The notes: generated from the sequence alone by a model not told the origin. A stretch of 64,000 nucleotides of DNA from Rhodanobacter sp. C05 (GCF_002001165.1 NZ_MUNQ01000005.1:1-64000), one strand, 5' to 3'. Positions 1-9,789 are shown, numbered from the stretch's first letter. Numbers and translations: made by a program.

Positions 1-6
1 CCCCAA

Positions 7-30
7 CCCTCCCCTGCGAGCAGGGGAGGG
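7..30. terminator. GC-rich hairpin at the left edge
   Basis: An 11-bp perfect stem (CCCTCCCCTGC with GCAGGGGAGGG) around a two-base loop. There is no good T run on either side, so it may end transcription of a gene outside the window or be a copy of a short intergenic palindrome. Confidence 0.35.
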
Positions 31-135
31 AGCACATCAAGTGCGCCTGGGCAGCAACCTCAGGACTACAGGCAGATGCTCGCCCATAAGCCGACCGACC
101 GCCATAATGCGACATTCATTCAAGACGGCAATCTC

Positions 136-777
136 ATGAGCAATCCGAACGAAAAACGCCAGGCCGGTGAGGCCGCGATCCGCTACGTCGAGGATGGCGC
201 CATCGTCGGCGTCGGTACCGGTTCCACCGTGGCGTTCTTCATCGATGCGCTGGCCGACCTGAAGGACCGCATCCAGGGCGCGGTCTCCAGCTCGGAACAG
301 TCCACCGCGCAGCTGAAGCGGCTGGGCATTCCGGTACTCGACCTCAACAGCGCCGGTCCGCTGACGATCTACATCGACGGTGCCGATGAGTGCGACCCGT
401 ACAAGCGCCTGATCAAGGGTGGCGGTGCCGCGCTGACCCGCGAGAAGATCGTCGCCGCGGCGAGCGAGAAGTTCGTCTGCATCATCGACTCCAGCAAGCG
501 CGTCGACCTGCTCGGCAAGTTCCCGGTGCCGATCGAGGTGATCCCGATGGCGCGCAGCCTGATCGGTCGCGAGATCGTCAAGCGCGGCGGTCAGCCGGTA
601 TGGCGCGACGGCGTGGTCACCGACAACGGCAACTGGATCATCGACGTGCACGGTTGGCAGATCGTCGACCCTGCCGCGCTGGAGAGCGAGCTCAACCAGC
701 TGCCCGGGATCGTCACGGTCGGCCTGTTCGCGCGTCGGCCGGCCGATGTGGTGCTGATCGGCGACCAGCTGATGTAA
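136..777 (+). CDS. rpiA: ribose-5-phosphate isomerase A
   Basis: Interconverts ribose 5-phosphate and ribulose 5-phosphate in the cytosolic non-oxidative pentose phosphate pathway. The 213-residue protein carries the RpiA signatures: GVGTGSTV near residues 25-32 (phosphate loop), DGADE near 80 and [11 protein letters not shown] near 92-102, which holds the catalytic Glu and Lys. An upstream ATG at 76 would add 20 residues unlike the family, so the start at 136 is preferred. A bidirectional hairpin terminator follows. The length fits the family. Confidence 0.96.
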   Translation: MSNPNEKRQAGEAAIRYVEDGAIVGVGTGSTVAFFIDALADLKDRIQGAVSSSEQSTAQLKRLGIPVLDLNSAGPLTIYIDGADECDPYKRLIKGGGAALTREKIVAAASEKFVCIIDSSKRVDLLGKFPVPIEVIPMARSLIGREIVKRGGQPVWRDGVVTDNGNWIIDVHGWQIVDPAALESELNQLPGIVTVGLFARRPADVVLIGDQLM

Positions 778-805
778 CCCGGCCACGCATGCTCGAACCT
801 TGATG

Positions 806-833
806 AAAAACGGCCCATGCGGGCCGTTTTTCG
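806..833. terminator. bidirectional terminator between rpiA and the ClC gene
   Basis: AAACGGCCC-ATGC-GGGCCGTTT hairpin with A and T runs on both sides. It sits between the convergent rpiA and ClC genes and can serve both. Confidence 0.85.
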
Positions 834-844
834 TTTCGCATGAA

Positions 845-2743
845 TTACGCGGCGGGACGTGGTTTCAATCCGTCACGGAAGCGCAGATGGCGGGAAGACT
901 TGCGCGCCTCGCGCAACCGGCGCCCATGCGCGGAGAGCAGATCGCCGCGGGTGATGATGCCGACCAGCTTGTGCGGATCGTCCTTGCTCACCACGATCAG
1001 GCGCCCCACGCTCTCGGCCACCATGTGATCGGCGGCCTCGCGCAGCGAGTGGCTTTCGTTCACCGCGATCGGTGGCCGCGTCAGCAACTCGCCCAGCGAC
1101 AACGTGTAATGCCATTGCGGATCGAGCAGGGTGCGACGCGTCAGCACGCCACGCACACGACCGTTTTCGTCCAGCACCGGATAGCCCTGGTGTTGCGTCT
1201 CCGGCATGCCTTCGGCCAGCCAGCGGCGCACTTCGGCCAGCGCCTGCGCGGTGTGCAGGGTCACCACCTCGCGCGTGCAGGCTTCGCCCACGCCCACCTG
1301 ATCGAGATAGTCCGCCACGTACTCGGATGGCACGCGCACACCGCGACGGACGATCTTCTCGGTCATGATGGTGTTGCGCATCATCAGCGCCGAGATCAGA
1401 TAGGCCGCGGTGCAGCCACCGAGCAGCGGCAGCAGGCCGGCCGGCTGGCCGGTGGTCTCGAACGCGAACACGACTGCCGTGAGCAGCGCACGCGAGGCGC
1501 CGGCGAAGATCGCCGCCATGCCGACCAGCGCAGCGATGCGAGGATCCACGCCGAACTGCGGCGCCACCGCCACGATGCCCAGGCCAATCAGTGCGCCCAG
1601 CGCACCGCCGATGGTGAACAACGGCGCCAGTGTGCCGCCGGAAGTACCGCTGCCCAGCGCGATCGACCACGACACGAACTTCATCACGCACAGGAAGGCC
1701 AGCGCTGCCAGCGTCATCCGGCCATTGATGATGTTCTCGATATTGGTATAGCCCACGCCCAGCGTCAGCGGTGCGTAATAGCCGATCAGGCCAACCACCA
1801 GACCACCGAGCGCCGGCCACCACATCCAGTGGATCGGCAGTTTCTCGAACAGATCCTCGATACCGTAGACGATCCGCGTGGTCCACACGCTGACCACGCC
1901 GATGATTGCGCCAATGATCACGTAGAGGAACAGCGCCATGCCGCCGGGTGCAGCCAGCACCGGCATCTGGAACACCGGCGCCGATCCCTGCAGCGCGTAG
2001 CGCACGCCGGTGGCCGCGACGCAGGCCAACGCCACCGGAATCAGCGAGCGCGGACGCAGCTCGAACAGCAGCAACTCGACCGCCAGCACCACCGCCGCGA
2101 TCGGCGCGGAGAACACCGCCGCCATGCCGGCCGCGGCACCGGCCGCCAGCAGCACCTTTCGCTCGCTGCCGGTCACTTTCACCACCTGGCCAACAAACGA
2201 GCCCAGCGCACCGCCGGTGGCGATGATCGGGCCCTCGGCGCCGAACGGGCCACCGGTGCCGATTGCGATCGCCGAGGAGATCGGCTTCAGGAAGGTGATC
2301 CGCGGCGGGATCTTCGATTCGTTGAGCAGCACCTGCTCCATCGCCTCGGGAATGCCGTGGCCACGGATCGCACGCGAACCCCAGCGCGCCATCACGCCCA
2401 CGATCACGCCACCGACCGCCGGAATGACTACCACCCACCAGCCCAGGTGCGGCACCGCATCGGCCGGCGACGAGAACGCGGTGGACCAGCGGCCGTAGAA
2501 CGCCAGGTTCGTCACCAGACCGATCAGCGCGGTCAGCAGCTTCGCGATCACGGCCGCCAGCGCGCCCAGCACGACCGAGACGGCGGTGATCCGCAACACA
2601 CGCTTGTCCACCAGGGTCGAGCGGCGCGGCATGCGTGCCGCGTCCAGGCTCGCGCTCATCGAAGGTGCCAGCGGCAGTGCATCCGTACTGCCCTCGGTGC
2701 GCACGCCGGGATGACCGGGTTCGTTCTCGTTCGCAGCAGTCAT
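845..2743 (-). CDS. ClC-family chloride channel/transporter with C-terminal CBS pair
   Basis: Integral-membrane anion channel or H+/Cl- exchanger. The 632-residue protein has about ten hydrophobic helices and the ClC selectivity motifs: GHGIPE (variant of GSGIP), GAEGP (carries the gating glutamate) and GGTLAP (GxFxP position). The last 140 or so residues look like two CBS domains, which in this family bind adenine nucleotides and regulate gating. The start at 2743 is chosen because the 53 upstream residues of the open frame are not family-like and overlap the region just after a terminator. Substrate and coupling cannot be told from sequence. Confidence 0.9.
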   Translation of the reverse strand: MTAANENEPGHPGVRTEGSTDALPLAPSMSASLDAARMPRRSTLVDKRVLRITAVSVVLGALAAVIAKLLTALIGLVTNLAFYGRWSTAFSSPADAVPHLGWWVVVIPAVGGVIVGVMARWGSRAIRGHGIPEAMEQVLLNESKIPPRITFLKPISSAIAIGTGGPFGAEGPIIATGGALGSFVGQVVKVTGSERKVLLAAGAAAGMAAVFSAPIAAVVLAVELLLFELRPRSLIPVALACVAATGVRYALQGSAPVFQMPVLAAPGGMALFLYVIIGAIIGVVSVWTTRIVYGIEDLFEKLPIHWMWWPALGGLVVGLIGYYAPLTLGVGYTNIENIINGRMTLAALAFLCVMKFVSWSIALGSGTSGGTLAPLFTIGGALGALIGLGIVAVAPQFGVDPRIAALVGMAAIFAGASRALLTAVVFAFETTGQPAGLLPLLGGCTAAYLISALMMRNTIMTEKIVRRGVRVPSEYVADYLDQVGVGEACTREVVTLHTAQALAEVRRWLAEGMPETQHQGYPVLDENGRVRGVLTRRTLLDPQWHYTLSLGELLTRPPIAVNESHSLREAADHMVAESVGRLIVVSKDDPHKLVGIITRGDLLSAHGRRLREARKSSRHLRFRDGLKPRPAA

Positions 2744-2861
2744 CGATCCATCCGACGGGTCAAAGGCGGAAATTTTACGCTGCTGCGGTGCAGAACCGAA
2801 GAGCTGAAGACCCCGATTCAACGCGAAACATCTTGCAATCACATATCCAGCGGTGGAAACG

Positions 2862-2889
2862 AAAAAGCCCGCCTGAAGGCGGGCTTTTT
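2862..2889. terminator. terminator after rplM-rpsI-tRNA-Gln
   Basis: AAAAAGCCCGCC-TGAA-GGCGGGCTTTTT is a strong intrinsic terminator on either strand. On the minus strand it lies 44 bases past the tRNA 3' end and closes the rplM-rpsI-tRNA unit before the ClC gene. Confidence 0.9.
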
Positions 2890-2932
2890 GCCGTATCACC
2901 ATGCATCACTGCGTGGTGGCGGTATCGGGATA

Positions 2933-3006
2933 TGGCAGCCCCGGATGGATTCGAACCACCGATGCCTGAGTCAGAGTCAGGTGCCTTACCGCTTGGCGAC
3001 GGGGCT
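2933..3006 (-). tRNA. tRNA-Gln (anticodon CTG)
   Basis: A 74-base cloverleaf on the minus strand. The acceptor stem AGCCCCG pairs with CGGGGCT, followed by discriminator G and an encoded CCA. The D arm is GCC/GGC, the anticodon stem CCTGA/TCAGG encloses loop CTCTGAC (anticodon CTG, reading CAG), and the T loop is TTCGAAT. It starts 12 bases after the rpsI stop codon and is followed by a terminator, so cotranscription with rplM-rpsI is likely. Confidence 0.95.
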
Positions 3007-3018
3007 ATGAAGCTGAGT

Positions 3019-3411
3019 TTAGCGCTTCGAGAACTGGGTGGCGCGACGTGCCTTGTGCAGACCGACCTTCTTGCGCTCGACTTCGCGGGCGTCACGGGTC
3101 ACGAAACCGGCCTTGCGCAGCGGCGACTTCAGGCTTTCGTCGTACTCGATCAGCGCGCGGGCGATGCCCAGGCGGATCGCGCCGGCCTGACCGGTGATGC
3201 CGCCGCCGGCGACCGTCACCTTGATGTCGAACTTGTCGGTGCTCTGGGTCAGCTCAAGTGGCTGGCGCACGATCATGCACGAGGTCTCGCGGCCAAAGAA
3301 GGCCTCGAGCGACTTGCCGTTGACTTCGATCGCGCCCTTGCCCTTGCGCAGGAACACGCGGGCGGCGGAGGTCTTGCGGCGGCCGGTGCCGTAATTCTGC
3401 TGGATCGTCAT
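3019..3411 (-). CDS. rpsI: 30S ribosomal protein S9
   Basis: Small-subunit ribosomal protein whose C-terminal tail reaches the P-site tRNA. The 130-residue protein starts with the family-typical [12 protein letters not shown] segment and ends in the basic SKR tail. It lies 64 bases downstream of rplM in the usual bacterial rplM-rpsI operon. A tRNA-Gln gene follows immediately. Confidence 0.98.
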   Translation of the reverse strand: MTIQQNYGTGRRKTSAARVFLRKGKGAIEVNGKSLEAFFGRETSCMIVRQPLELTQSTDKFDIKVTVAGGGITGQAGAIRLGIARALIEYDESLKSPLRKAGFVTRDAREVERKKVGLHKARRATQFSKR

Positions 3412-3475
3412 GATGTTGCCTGTTTATTTAAGAGTGCGACCACGGATGGCCGCTTTCACACGCAGGGACTGCGTA

Positions 3476-3904
3476 TTACAACTCCAGCGCCTGCGGCTGC
3501 TGTGCGGTATGCGGATGCTCGGCACCGCCGTAGACCTTGAGCTTGCGGTACATCTCGCGGCCCAGCGGGTTCTTCGGCAGCATGCCCTTGACGGCGATCT
3601 CGATCACGCGCTCCGGGTAGGTCGCCAGCAGGTCCTTCAGACTGGTCGTCTTCAGGTTGCCGATGTAACCGGTGAAGCGGTGGTACTTCTTGTCGTCCAG
3701 CTTGGCACCGGTGACGGCCACCTTCTGCGCATTGATCACCACGATATAATCGCCGGTGTCGCAATGCGGGGTGTATTCCGGCTTGTGCTTGCCGCGCAGA
3801 CGACGAGCGATTTCAGTCGACAGGCGACCGAGCGTCTTGTTCGTGGCATCAACCACGAACCAGTCGCGCTTGACGTTGTCTGCATTGGCGCTAAACGTTT
3901 TCAT
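3476..3904 (-). CDS. rplM: 50S ribosomal protein L13
   Basis: Large-subunit ribosomal protein, 142 residues, with the family segments [14 protein letters not shown] at the N-terminus and MLPKNPLGR near residues 108-116. The start at 3904 gives the standard MKTFSA beginning; upstream in-frame codons are not conserved. In the 5' leader a small hairpin (GCCGCC-GTGA-GGCGGT, about 3918-3933) could take part in the autoregulation known for this operon in other bacteria, but that is inference. Confidence 0.98.
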   Translation of the reverse strand: MKTFSANADNVKRDWFVVDATNKTLGRLSTEIARRLRGKHKPEYTPHCDTGDYIVVINAQKVAVTGAKLDDKKYHRFTGYIGNLKTTSLKDLLATYPERVIEIAVKGMLPKNPLGREMYRKLKVYGGAEHPHTAQQPQALEL

Positions 3905-4034
3905 TTCAGAATACCTGTCTGCCGCCGTGAGGCGGTGGGCGTAATCGGTGGAACAAAGGCGCGAGATGATAGCGGAGCTGTCATCCATGGCGCAAGCCCA
4001 CCGACCGGCGGGCTTGTGAGCTGGCAATGATAGC

Positions 4035-5252
4035 ATGATGAGCATGCCGCTTGAAAAGTCCCTTATGCACGCGCCTGCCGGCCGCATTGCCGAGCTGGCC
4101 GACCAATGCGTGCAATGCGGGCTGTGCCTGCCGGTATGCCCCACCTATGCACTGGACCGGAACGAGGCGGAATCGCCGCGCGGCCGCATCGCGATTGCCG
4201 CTGCGCTGGCCCGTGGCCAGGTCGATCCCACTGCCGGGCTGCGCGAACACCTGGATCATTGCCTGGGCTGCCTGAACTGCGAAAAGGCATGCCCAGCCAA
4301 TGTGCAGTATGGCGAACTGTTGATCGAAACGCGCGCCTTGCTGGGGCCTGGGCCGCAATCTCCCCCGCAATTACTGAACCTGATCAAGCGCCCGGTCCTG
4401 ATGCGCGCCCTTCGCCGGATCGGCGGCTGGCTGGCGCTGTCACGCTGGAAAGGCTGGCTGGCACGACGACTGCCGGCGGACTCGCCTTGGCGTGCTGCCC
4501 TGCTGCTGATGCCCACTGAGGCCCCGGCGGCGCGCGCCCGGGCCAACGACAAGAACCATGGACAATCACGCGTTGCGCTGTTTCCCGGCTGCGTGGCCAG
4601 CATCGACGATGCCGAGGCGCAACAGGCGGCGATCACCCTGCTGCAGGCCGCCGGCTTTCAGGTCAGCCTGCTGCCCGCGTTCTGCTGCGGCGCGATGGAT
4701 CTGCATGGGGGCGCCGTGAAATCTGCCGAACGGGCCGCCCAGCATGTACGTCGTGCCTGGGCCGAGTGCGGTGCCTCGCAACTGGTTTCGGTGACGTCCG
4801 GTTGCCTAGGTACGCTGCGTCGCGCGCTACCTGGCGTAAGCGTGGTCGACCCGGTTGAACTGCTGGCGACGCACGCTGATGCACTGGCTTTTCGCCCACT
4901 GGCGCAACGGCTCGCGCTGCACCTGCCATGCACGCAGATCAATGTGGCGCGCAGCGAGCACGCCTTGCTGCAGCTGTTGCGCCGCGTACCGAACCTGGAT
5001 GTGATGCCGTTGCCGCGACCACCCTACTGCTGTGGCGCTGCTGGCAGTCACCTGCTGGAATTCCCCGAACGCGCCGCACAACTGCGCGACGCGACACTGC
5101 GACAAGCCGCCACGCTGGATCCGCAGCAGTTGTTGTCGTCCAATATCGGCTGTCGCCTGCATCTGGCCGTCGGAATCGATGCGCAGGGCCTGCACTGGCC
5201 TACCCGGCACCCACTGACCTTGCTGGCCCAGCAATTGATCCACGCCCATTGA
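4035..5252 (+). CDS. (Fe-S)-binding protein, GlcF/heterodisulfide-reductase type
   Basis: Probable electron-transfer subunit of about 405 residues resembling the glycolate oxidase iron-sulfur subunit. Two 4Fe-4S motifs are visible near the N-terminus ([12 protein letters not shown] and [12 protein letters not shown]) and two cysteine-rich CCG domains follow (FPGC with FCCGA; LPCTQ with YCCGAAGS). Several Met codons (4035, 4038, 4044, 4065) could be the start, and none has a clear ribosome site. It lies 26 bases upstream of coq7 in the same direction. No glcD or glcE is present in the window, so a role as glycolate oxidase is unproven. Confidence 0.85.
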   Translation: MMSMPLEKSLMHAPAGRIAELADQCVQCGLCLPVCPTYALDRNEAESPRGRIAIAAALARGQVDPTAGLREHLDHCLGCLNCEKACPANVQYGELLIETRALLGPGPQSPPQLLNLIKRPVLMRALRRIGGWLALSRWKGWLARRLPADSPWRAALLLMPTEAPAARARANDKNHGQSRVALFPGCVASIDDAEAQQAAITLLQAAGFQVSLLPAFCCGAMDLHGGAVKSAERAAQHVRRAWAECGASQLVSVTSGCLGTLRRALPGVSVVDPVELLATHADALAFRPLAQRLALHLPCTQINVARSEHALLQLLRRVPNLDVMPLPRPPYCCGAAGSHLLEFPERAAQLRDATLRQAATLDPQQLLSSNIGCRLHLAVGIDAQGLHWPTRHPLTLLAQQLIHAH

Positions 5253-5278
5253 ACGTACCCCTTCCAGCAGGAAAGTCC

Positions 5279-5920
5279 ATGAACGTCCGCACGCTGACCC
5301 CGCTCGATCGCCTGCTCGCTGGTTGTGAGCGCGCACTGGAAGCGATCGCCGGCACGCCGGCGGCCCAACTTCCCTCGCCCGCCGTCGGCATCGGCGAGGC
5401 GGAGCTGGACGATGCCGAACGCCGCCATGCTGCCGGCCTGATGCGGATCAACCATACCGGCGAGGTCTGCGCCCAGGCGCTGTATCTCGGTCAGGCCGCG
5501 CTGGCACGAAACGCGGACAACCACGAGCACCTGCTGCACGCCGCGGCCGAGGAAACCGACCACCTGGCCTGGTGCACGCAACGCCTGCGGCAGCTGGACA
5601 GCCGCCCCAGCCTGCTCAACCCGCTGTGGTACCTCGGCAGCTATGCCATCGGTGCGGCCGCCGCACTGGCCGGCGATCCCGTCAGCCTCGGCTTCGTGGT
5701 GGAAACCGAGCGTCAGGTGGAAGCGCACCTGGCCGAACACCTGGAGAAACTACCCGCGCAGGACGAACGCTCGCGCGCCGTGCTGACGCAGATGCAGGCC
5801 GACGAAATACGCCATGCGCAGGCGGCCCAGCAGCGCGGTGGTATCGAGCTGCCGTTCCCGCTGCCGCAGCTGATGCACTTCAGTTCGACGGTGATGAAGA
5901 CTGTGGCGTATCGCGTATAG
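5279..5920 (+). CDS. coq7: 2-polyprenyl-3-methyl-6-methoxy-1,4-benzoquinone monooxygenase
   Basis: Di-iron hydroxylase of ubiquinone biosynthesis that adds the C6 hydroxyl. The 213-residue protein has the ferritin-like ligand pattern: E in MRINHTGEVCAQ, EETDHL (ExxH), E in VETERQVEAH and DEIRHA (ExxH). The start at 5279 follows a GGAAAG ribosome site; the longer open frame overlaps the Fe-S gene. It is probably cotranscribed with the upstream Fe-S protein and ends at a strong terminator. Confidence 0.95.
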   Translation: MNVRTLTPLDRLLAGCERALEAIAGTPAAQLPSPAVGIGEAELDDAERRHAAGLMRINHTGEVCAQALYLGQAALARNADNHEHLLHAAAEETDHLAWCTQRLRQLDSRPSLLNPLWYLGSYAIGAAAALAGDPVSLGFVVETERQVEAHLAEHLEKLPAQDERSRAVLTQMQADEIRHAQAAQQRGGIELPFPLPQLMHFSSTVMKTVAYRV

Positions 5921-5951
5921 CGACAGATCGAGCGAAACCGTGGCATCCAGA

Positions 5952-5977
5952 AAAAACCCGCCTTTCGGCGGGTTTTT
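5952..5977. terminator. bidirectional terminator between coq7 and speD
   Basis: AAAAACCCGCC-TTTC-GGCGGGTTTTT hairpin, good on both strands, between the convergent coq7 and speD genes. Confidence 0.9.
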
Positions 5978-5979
5978 CG

Positions 5980-6765
5980 TCACATCAGGTTGCGGCCGTG
6001 GAACAGTTCCTCGATCTCGCGGCGCAGCAGCTGCTCGATGCGCTGGCGCTCCTTGAACGACAGGTCGTCGGCGTGCGAGTCGAACAGGTACGTATCGAGG
6101 TCGAAGTCTTTGATATGCATCTTCGTGTGGAACATGTTTTCCTGATACACGTTGACGTCGAACATCTCGTACTTCTGGCGGATGTGCTTGGCCAGGTAGT
6201 CCTGCACCGAGTTGATCTTGTGGTCGATGAAGTGCTTCTTGCCCTTGATGTCGCGGGTGAAGCCGCGCACACGGTAGTCGCACACCACGATGTCCGACTC
6301 GAAGCTGTCGATCAGGTAGTTCAGGGCCTTCAGCGGCGAGATCACGCCGCAGGTGGCCACGTCGATGTCCGCTCGGAAGGTGGCGATGCCGTTGTGCGGA
6401 TGCGTTTCCGGATAGGTATGGACGGTGATGTGGCTCTTGTCCATGTGCGCGACCACGGCACCGGAGATGGTGTCGCGGCCAAGCTTCTCCAGCACCGGCT
6501 CCTCGGAGATCAGCATGGTCACCGAGGCGCCCTGCGGGTCGTAGTCCTGGCGCGCGATGTTGAGGATGTTCGCGCCGATGATCTCCGCCACGTCGGTGAG
6601 GATCTGGGTCAGGCGGTCGGCATCGTACTGGTCATCGATGTACTCGATGTAGTTGCGGCGCTGGTCTTCCGACACGGCGTAGCAGATGTCGTAGATGTTG
6701 AAGCTCAACGCCTTGGTGAGGTTGTTGAAACCCTGCAGGCGCAGACGGGGAAGCGGTTTGACCAC
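5980..6765 (-). CDS. speD: S-adenosylmethionine decarboxylase proenzyme
   Basis: Makes decarboxylated AdoMet for spermidine synthesis. The 261-residue protein matches the long gammaproteobacterial SpeD class throughout ([11 protein letters not shown] at the N-terminus, [24 protein letters not shown]). Self-cleavage is expected at [12 protein letters not shown], making Ser111 the pyruvoyl group. The start codon is GTG at 6765; no in-frame ATG fits. It is divergent from clp, as in related genomes. No speE is seen in the window. Confidence 0.96.
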   Translation of the reverse strand: MVKPLPRLRLQGFNNLTKALSFNIYDICYAVSEDQRRNYIEYIDDQYDADRLTQILTDVAEIIGANILNIARQDYDPQGASVTMLISEEPVLEKLGRDTISGAVVAHMDKSHITVHTYPETHPHNGIATFRADIDVATCGVISPLKALNYLIDSFESDIVVCDYRVRGFTRDIKGKKHFIDHKINSVQDYLAKHIRQKYEMFDVNVYQENMFHTKMHIKDFDLDTYLFDSHADDLSFKERQRIEQLLRREIEELFHGRNLM

Positions 6766-7020
6766 GGCGGCTCTCCATGACCGGACATCCGGTCAGCAGT
6801 AGAGGCGGGTTAGCGACAAGGGTCCCCGCAGAATGGTGTGAAGCACGGACAAGCAGTCTGTGCGACCCTTGTGAACGGCATGCGACAAGTTCATCACAGC
6901 CGAAAGACCGCTAAGTATGCGGTAAAACGCAAAGAAAATGAACCTCCGGCAAGCGGTCCGGGTTTGCCATAATGCCGCCGGGACAGGGGCATAAACGAGA
7001 ATCCATACTCTGGCGCGGCC

Positions 7021-7755
7021 ATGGCTGCGTCCTGGAATTACAACCTTTCGGAAGACACCGTGGCGCAACTCAAGTACCAACTTCAGCAGGCTTTCGAACG
7101 CTCACAGGCCCCGCTCGGGTTTGCGCCCGACCCCGCCTCGATGGAGCGGTTCCTGGCGCTTTGCCATCGCCGCCGCTATCCCGGCAAGACCGCCATCATC
7201 CGCCCCGGTGACCCGGCCAATACGCTGTATTACGTCGTCGAAGGCTCGCTGGCGGTATGCACCGAGGACGAGCAGGGGCGTGAACTGATCCTCGCGTACA
7301 TCAGCCGCGGCCAATTCATCGGCGAGATGGGCCTGTTCGTGGAACAGGCCCAGCGTGAATCGATGGTGCGCACACGCACGGCCTGCGAAATGGCCGAAGT
7401 CAGCTACGAGCGCCTGTTCCAGCTGATGGAAGGCCCGTTGCGCGAGGAATGTCCGAAGATCCTGTTCGCGATCGGCTCGCAGCTCACCAACCGCCTGCTG
7501 CGCACCTCGCGCCAGGTCAGCCGGATGGCGTTCATGGACGTCACCAACCGCATCTCGCGCACCCTGCTCGACCTGTGCCAGGAGCCCGACTCGATGACCC
7601 ATCCGGACGGCACGCAGATCCGCATCTCGCGCCAGGAAGTCAGCCGTATCGTCGGTTGTTCGCGTGAGCTGGTCGGTCGGGTGCTGAAGCAGCTGGAAGA
7701 GCAGCGGATGATCGACGTCTCCGGCAAGACCATCGTGGTGCGCGGTACCCGCTAA
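7021..7755 (+). CDS. clp: CRP/FNR-family regulator, Clp type
   Basis: Global transcription regulator of 244 residues resembling Xanthomonas Clp. The cyclic-nucleotide-binding fold covers roughly residues 45-150 and the winged helix-turn-helix about 195-235 (ISRQEVSRIVGCSRELVGRV). In the phosphate-binding cassette, GEMGLF keeps the Glu, but the Arg-Ser pair that holds cAMP in E. coli CRP is Arg112-Glu113. The same Ser-to-Glu change occurs in Xanthomonas Clp, which responds to cyclic di-GMP. Ligand use here is inferred. It overlaps the convergent acetyltransferase by 4 bases. Confidence 0.9.
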   Translation: MAASWNYNLSEDTVAQLKYQLQQAFERSQAPLGFAPDPASMERFLALCHRRRYPGKTAIIRPGDPANTLYYVVEGSLAVCTEDEQGRELILAYISRGQFIGEMGLFVEQAQRESMVRTRTACEMAEVSYERLFQLMEGPLREECPKILFAIGSQLTNRLLRTSRQVSRMAFMDVTNRISRTLLDLCQEPDSMTHPDGTQIRISRQEVSRIVGCSRELVGRVLKQLEEQRMIDVSGKTIVVRGTR

Positions 7756-8309
7756 GACTTTCGCCCCGGCGCAGCACCCTGTTCCGGCGCGTAGATCATG
7801 TACACATCCGCGCGCGCGTAGTGCGAACCCGCGCGGATCGTCGGCTGCAGCACGAAGCCAGCCCGCTCGTACATGTGCAGTGCCGGCTTCAGGCTGCTGT
7901 TGGATTCAAGGAACAGGGTATGGCCGCGGCGTCGATGGAATTCGGCGATCGCCGCATCCAGCAGCAGGCGGCCGGCACCCAGGCCACGGAACGACTCGTC
8001 CACGCCCATCTTGGAAAGCTCGTAAACGCCTGGTGCCTCGTGCAGCAGCGCGCAGGTGCCGATCACCGCATCACCCAGTCGGGCAAAGAAGATCGCCCCG
8101 CCCGGCGCCAGCACCGCATGCTCCGGATCGCGCAGCACCTGCTCGTCGATGGGTTCGATCACGAAGTGCTTTCGCAGCCACGCGGCATTGAGCGTGTAGA
8201 AGTGCTCGCGCAAATGCGGCTCGAACGACACGATCTCGACCTGTGACTGTATCAACGTAGTGTGCCTGGCCAGGATCTTCGGTTGCAGCGGCAATGTAGT
8301 CAGAACCAC
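7752..8309 (-). CDS. GNAT-family N-acetyltransferase
   Basis: Probable acetyl-CoA-dependent N-acetyltransferase. The GNAT core is clear: a beta strand FARLGDAVIGTCAL, the acetyl-CoA pyrophosphate loop FRGLGAGRLLLDAA, and a C-terminal YERAGF strand typical of the family. The GTG at 8309 overlaps the HAD stop codon and gives 185 residues; an ATG at 8357 would give 201 residues but overlaps the HAD gene by 58 bases. Substrate is unknown. It is the last gene of the trpG-trpD-trpC-HAD string and its stop overlaps that of clp. Confidence 0.85.
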   Translation of the reverse strand: MVLTTLPLQPKILARHTTLIQSQVEIVSFEPHLREHFYTLNAAWLRKHFVIEPIDEQVLRDPEHAVLAPGGAIFFARLGDAVIGTCALLHEAPGVYELSKMGVDESFRGLGAGRLLLDAAIAEFHRRRGHTLFLESNSSLKPALHMYERAGFVLQPTIRAGSHYARADVYMIYAPEQGAAPGRKS

Positions 8310-8998
8310 TCGACGCGGGTGACCGCCCGACCGAGCGCCTTCTCGATCTTCTTGCACAGCGTGGGCGTACCGTTGACCAGCACGGCTTCGGCGGCGAGTT
8401 TCAGCATCGGCGCGTCGTACATCGAATCGCCGTACGCCACCTGCCAGGCCGTGAGCCCGTGCTGCGCCAGCTTCTCGACCTTGCGCCGGCCCACGTTATG
8501 CCACAGCGGCCGCATGCCGAACCAGCCGCGGCGCAGCTGCGAGGCAAGCACTTCCAGCTGGGTCAGGCCCAGCTGCTGCAGGATGCCGCTCACCAGGGTG
8601 TGCTCGCAACCGGTCACCACGATCACCCGATCGCCGGCCACCTGATGCCGGCGCAGCGCTTGCAGGCCGTCGCGACAAAACTGTCGCGACCGCTGCACCA
8701 GGACGGCTGCGAACGCATTCACGGCGGCCTGGTAGCGTTTCTCGCCCAGTCCGAGCAGTGCAATGCGCACCAGCGTGCGCACCGGCAGCCGCCGCGAGAA
8801 CGGCAGCTGCAACAGCAATAGCGGGAAGCACAGCAGTGCCAGCAATACTCGCCACGGCGCGCGTTTGTAACGTTCGCGCATGAACAGGTAGAACGCATCG
8901 CCGTGGATCAGCACGCCGTCAAAATCGAACAACACCACACGTTGCGTCACCGTCTCTGCGGTCACCGTGTCCATCTCCCCCTTTGGCATGCTGGTCAC
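8300..8998 (-). CDS. HAD-superfamily phosphatase (subfamily IB-like)
   Basis: Probable phosphomonoesterase. Motif I is FDFDGVL (nucleophile and acid Asp), motif II is VVTGCE, and motif IV is [11 protein letters not shown], the pattern of phosphoserine-phosphatase-like HAD-IB enzymes. A very hydrophobic stretch around residues 50-68 may sit at the membrane. The GTG at 8998 overlaps the trpC stop as GTGA, which implies translational coupling; the ATG at 8989 is an alternative. Substrate is unknown; it is not a tryptophan enzyme. Confidence 0.85.
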   Translation of the reverse strand: MTSMPKGEMDTVTAETVTQRVVLFDFDGVLIHGDAFYLFMRERYKRAPWRVLLALLCFPLLLLQLPFSRRLPVRTLVRIALLGLGEKRYQAAVNAFAAVLVQRSRQFCRDGLQALRRHQVAGDRVIVVTGCEHTLVSGILQQLGLTQLEVLASQLRRGWFGMRPLWHNVGRRKVEKLAQHGLTAWQVAYGDSMYDAPMLKLAAEAVLVNGTPTLCKKIEKALGRAVTRVEWF

Positions 8999-9789
8999 GG
9001 CGTGGCGAACAGCCGTCGCAGCTCGCTGCCAGGATCTTCGGCACGCATGAAGGCCTCGCCGATCAGGAATGCCTGGATGCCGCCTTCGCGCAAGCGCGCC
9101 ACGTCTTCCGGCGTGTGAATGCCCGACTCGGCCACCAGCACGCGGTCGTATTCGATCATGGACTGCAGCGAAAGCGAAGTTTCCAGCGAGGTTTCGAAAT
9201 TGCGCAGGTTGCGGTTATTCACGCCGATCAACGGCACCGGCAGCGCCAGCGCACGCTCCATCTCTTCCTCGTTGTGCACTTCACACAGCACGTCCAGATC
9301 GAGCTCGGCCGCGAGCAACGACAGCTGCATCAACACGTCGTCATCGAGTGCCGCGACGATCAGCAAGATGCAGTCTGCACCGATCGCGCGCGCCTCGTAC
9401 ACCTGATACGGGTCGATGATGAAATCCTTGCGCAACAGCGGCAGCGAACAGGCCGCGCGCGCCTGCTGCAGGAAGGCCTCGCTGCCCTGGAAGAAATCGC
9501 TGTCGGTCAGCACCGACAGGCAGGCCGCACCGGCGGCTTCATAGCTCTTCGCAATCGCGGCGGGATCGAAATTCGCGCGGATCACACCCTTGCTCGGGCT
9601 GGCCTTCTTCACCTCGGCGATCACTGCCGGCAGGCCGGCGGCGATCTTTGCCTCGATCGCCGCAGCGAAACCGCGGGTATCCGGCTGCTCAGCAATGCGC
9701 GCCATCAGTTCGGCCAGCGGCAGCTTGGCCTGGCGTTCGGCAATCTCTTCCGCCTTGCGGGCAAGAATGCGATTGAGGATGTCGGTCAT
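8995..9789 (-). CDS. trpC: indole-3-glycerol phosphate synthase
   Basis: Converts CdRP to indole-3-glycerol phosphate in tryptophan synthesis. The 264-residue single-domain enzyme (not fused to TrpF) has the hallmark segments [11 protein letters not shown] (catalytic Lys), [11 protein letters not shown] (catalytic Lys), [15 protein letters not shown] and VAESGI. It lies 93 bases after trpD and overlaps the HAD gene by 4 bases. Confidence 0.97.
   Translation of the reverse strand: MTDILNRILARKAEEIAERQAKLPLAELMARIAEQPDTRGFAAAIEAKIAAGLPAVIAEVKKASPSKGVIRANFDPAAIAKSYEAAGAACLSVLTDSDFFQGSEAFLQQARAACSLPLLRKDFIIDPYQVYEARAIGADCILLIVAALDDDVLMQLSLLAAELDLDVLCEVHNEEEMERALALPVPLIGVNNRNLRNFETSLETSLSLQSMIEYDRVLVAESGIHTPEDVARLREGGIQAFLIGEAFMRAEDPGSELRRLFATP

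Noticed and set aside
800..3010. 736-residue plus-strand open frame
   Set aside because: Antisense to the ClC gene and the tRNA; it is His/Arg/Gln-rich as expected from reading high-GC sequence in the wrong frame, and has no domain.
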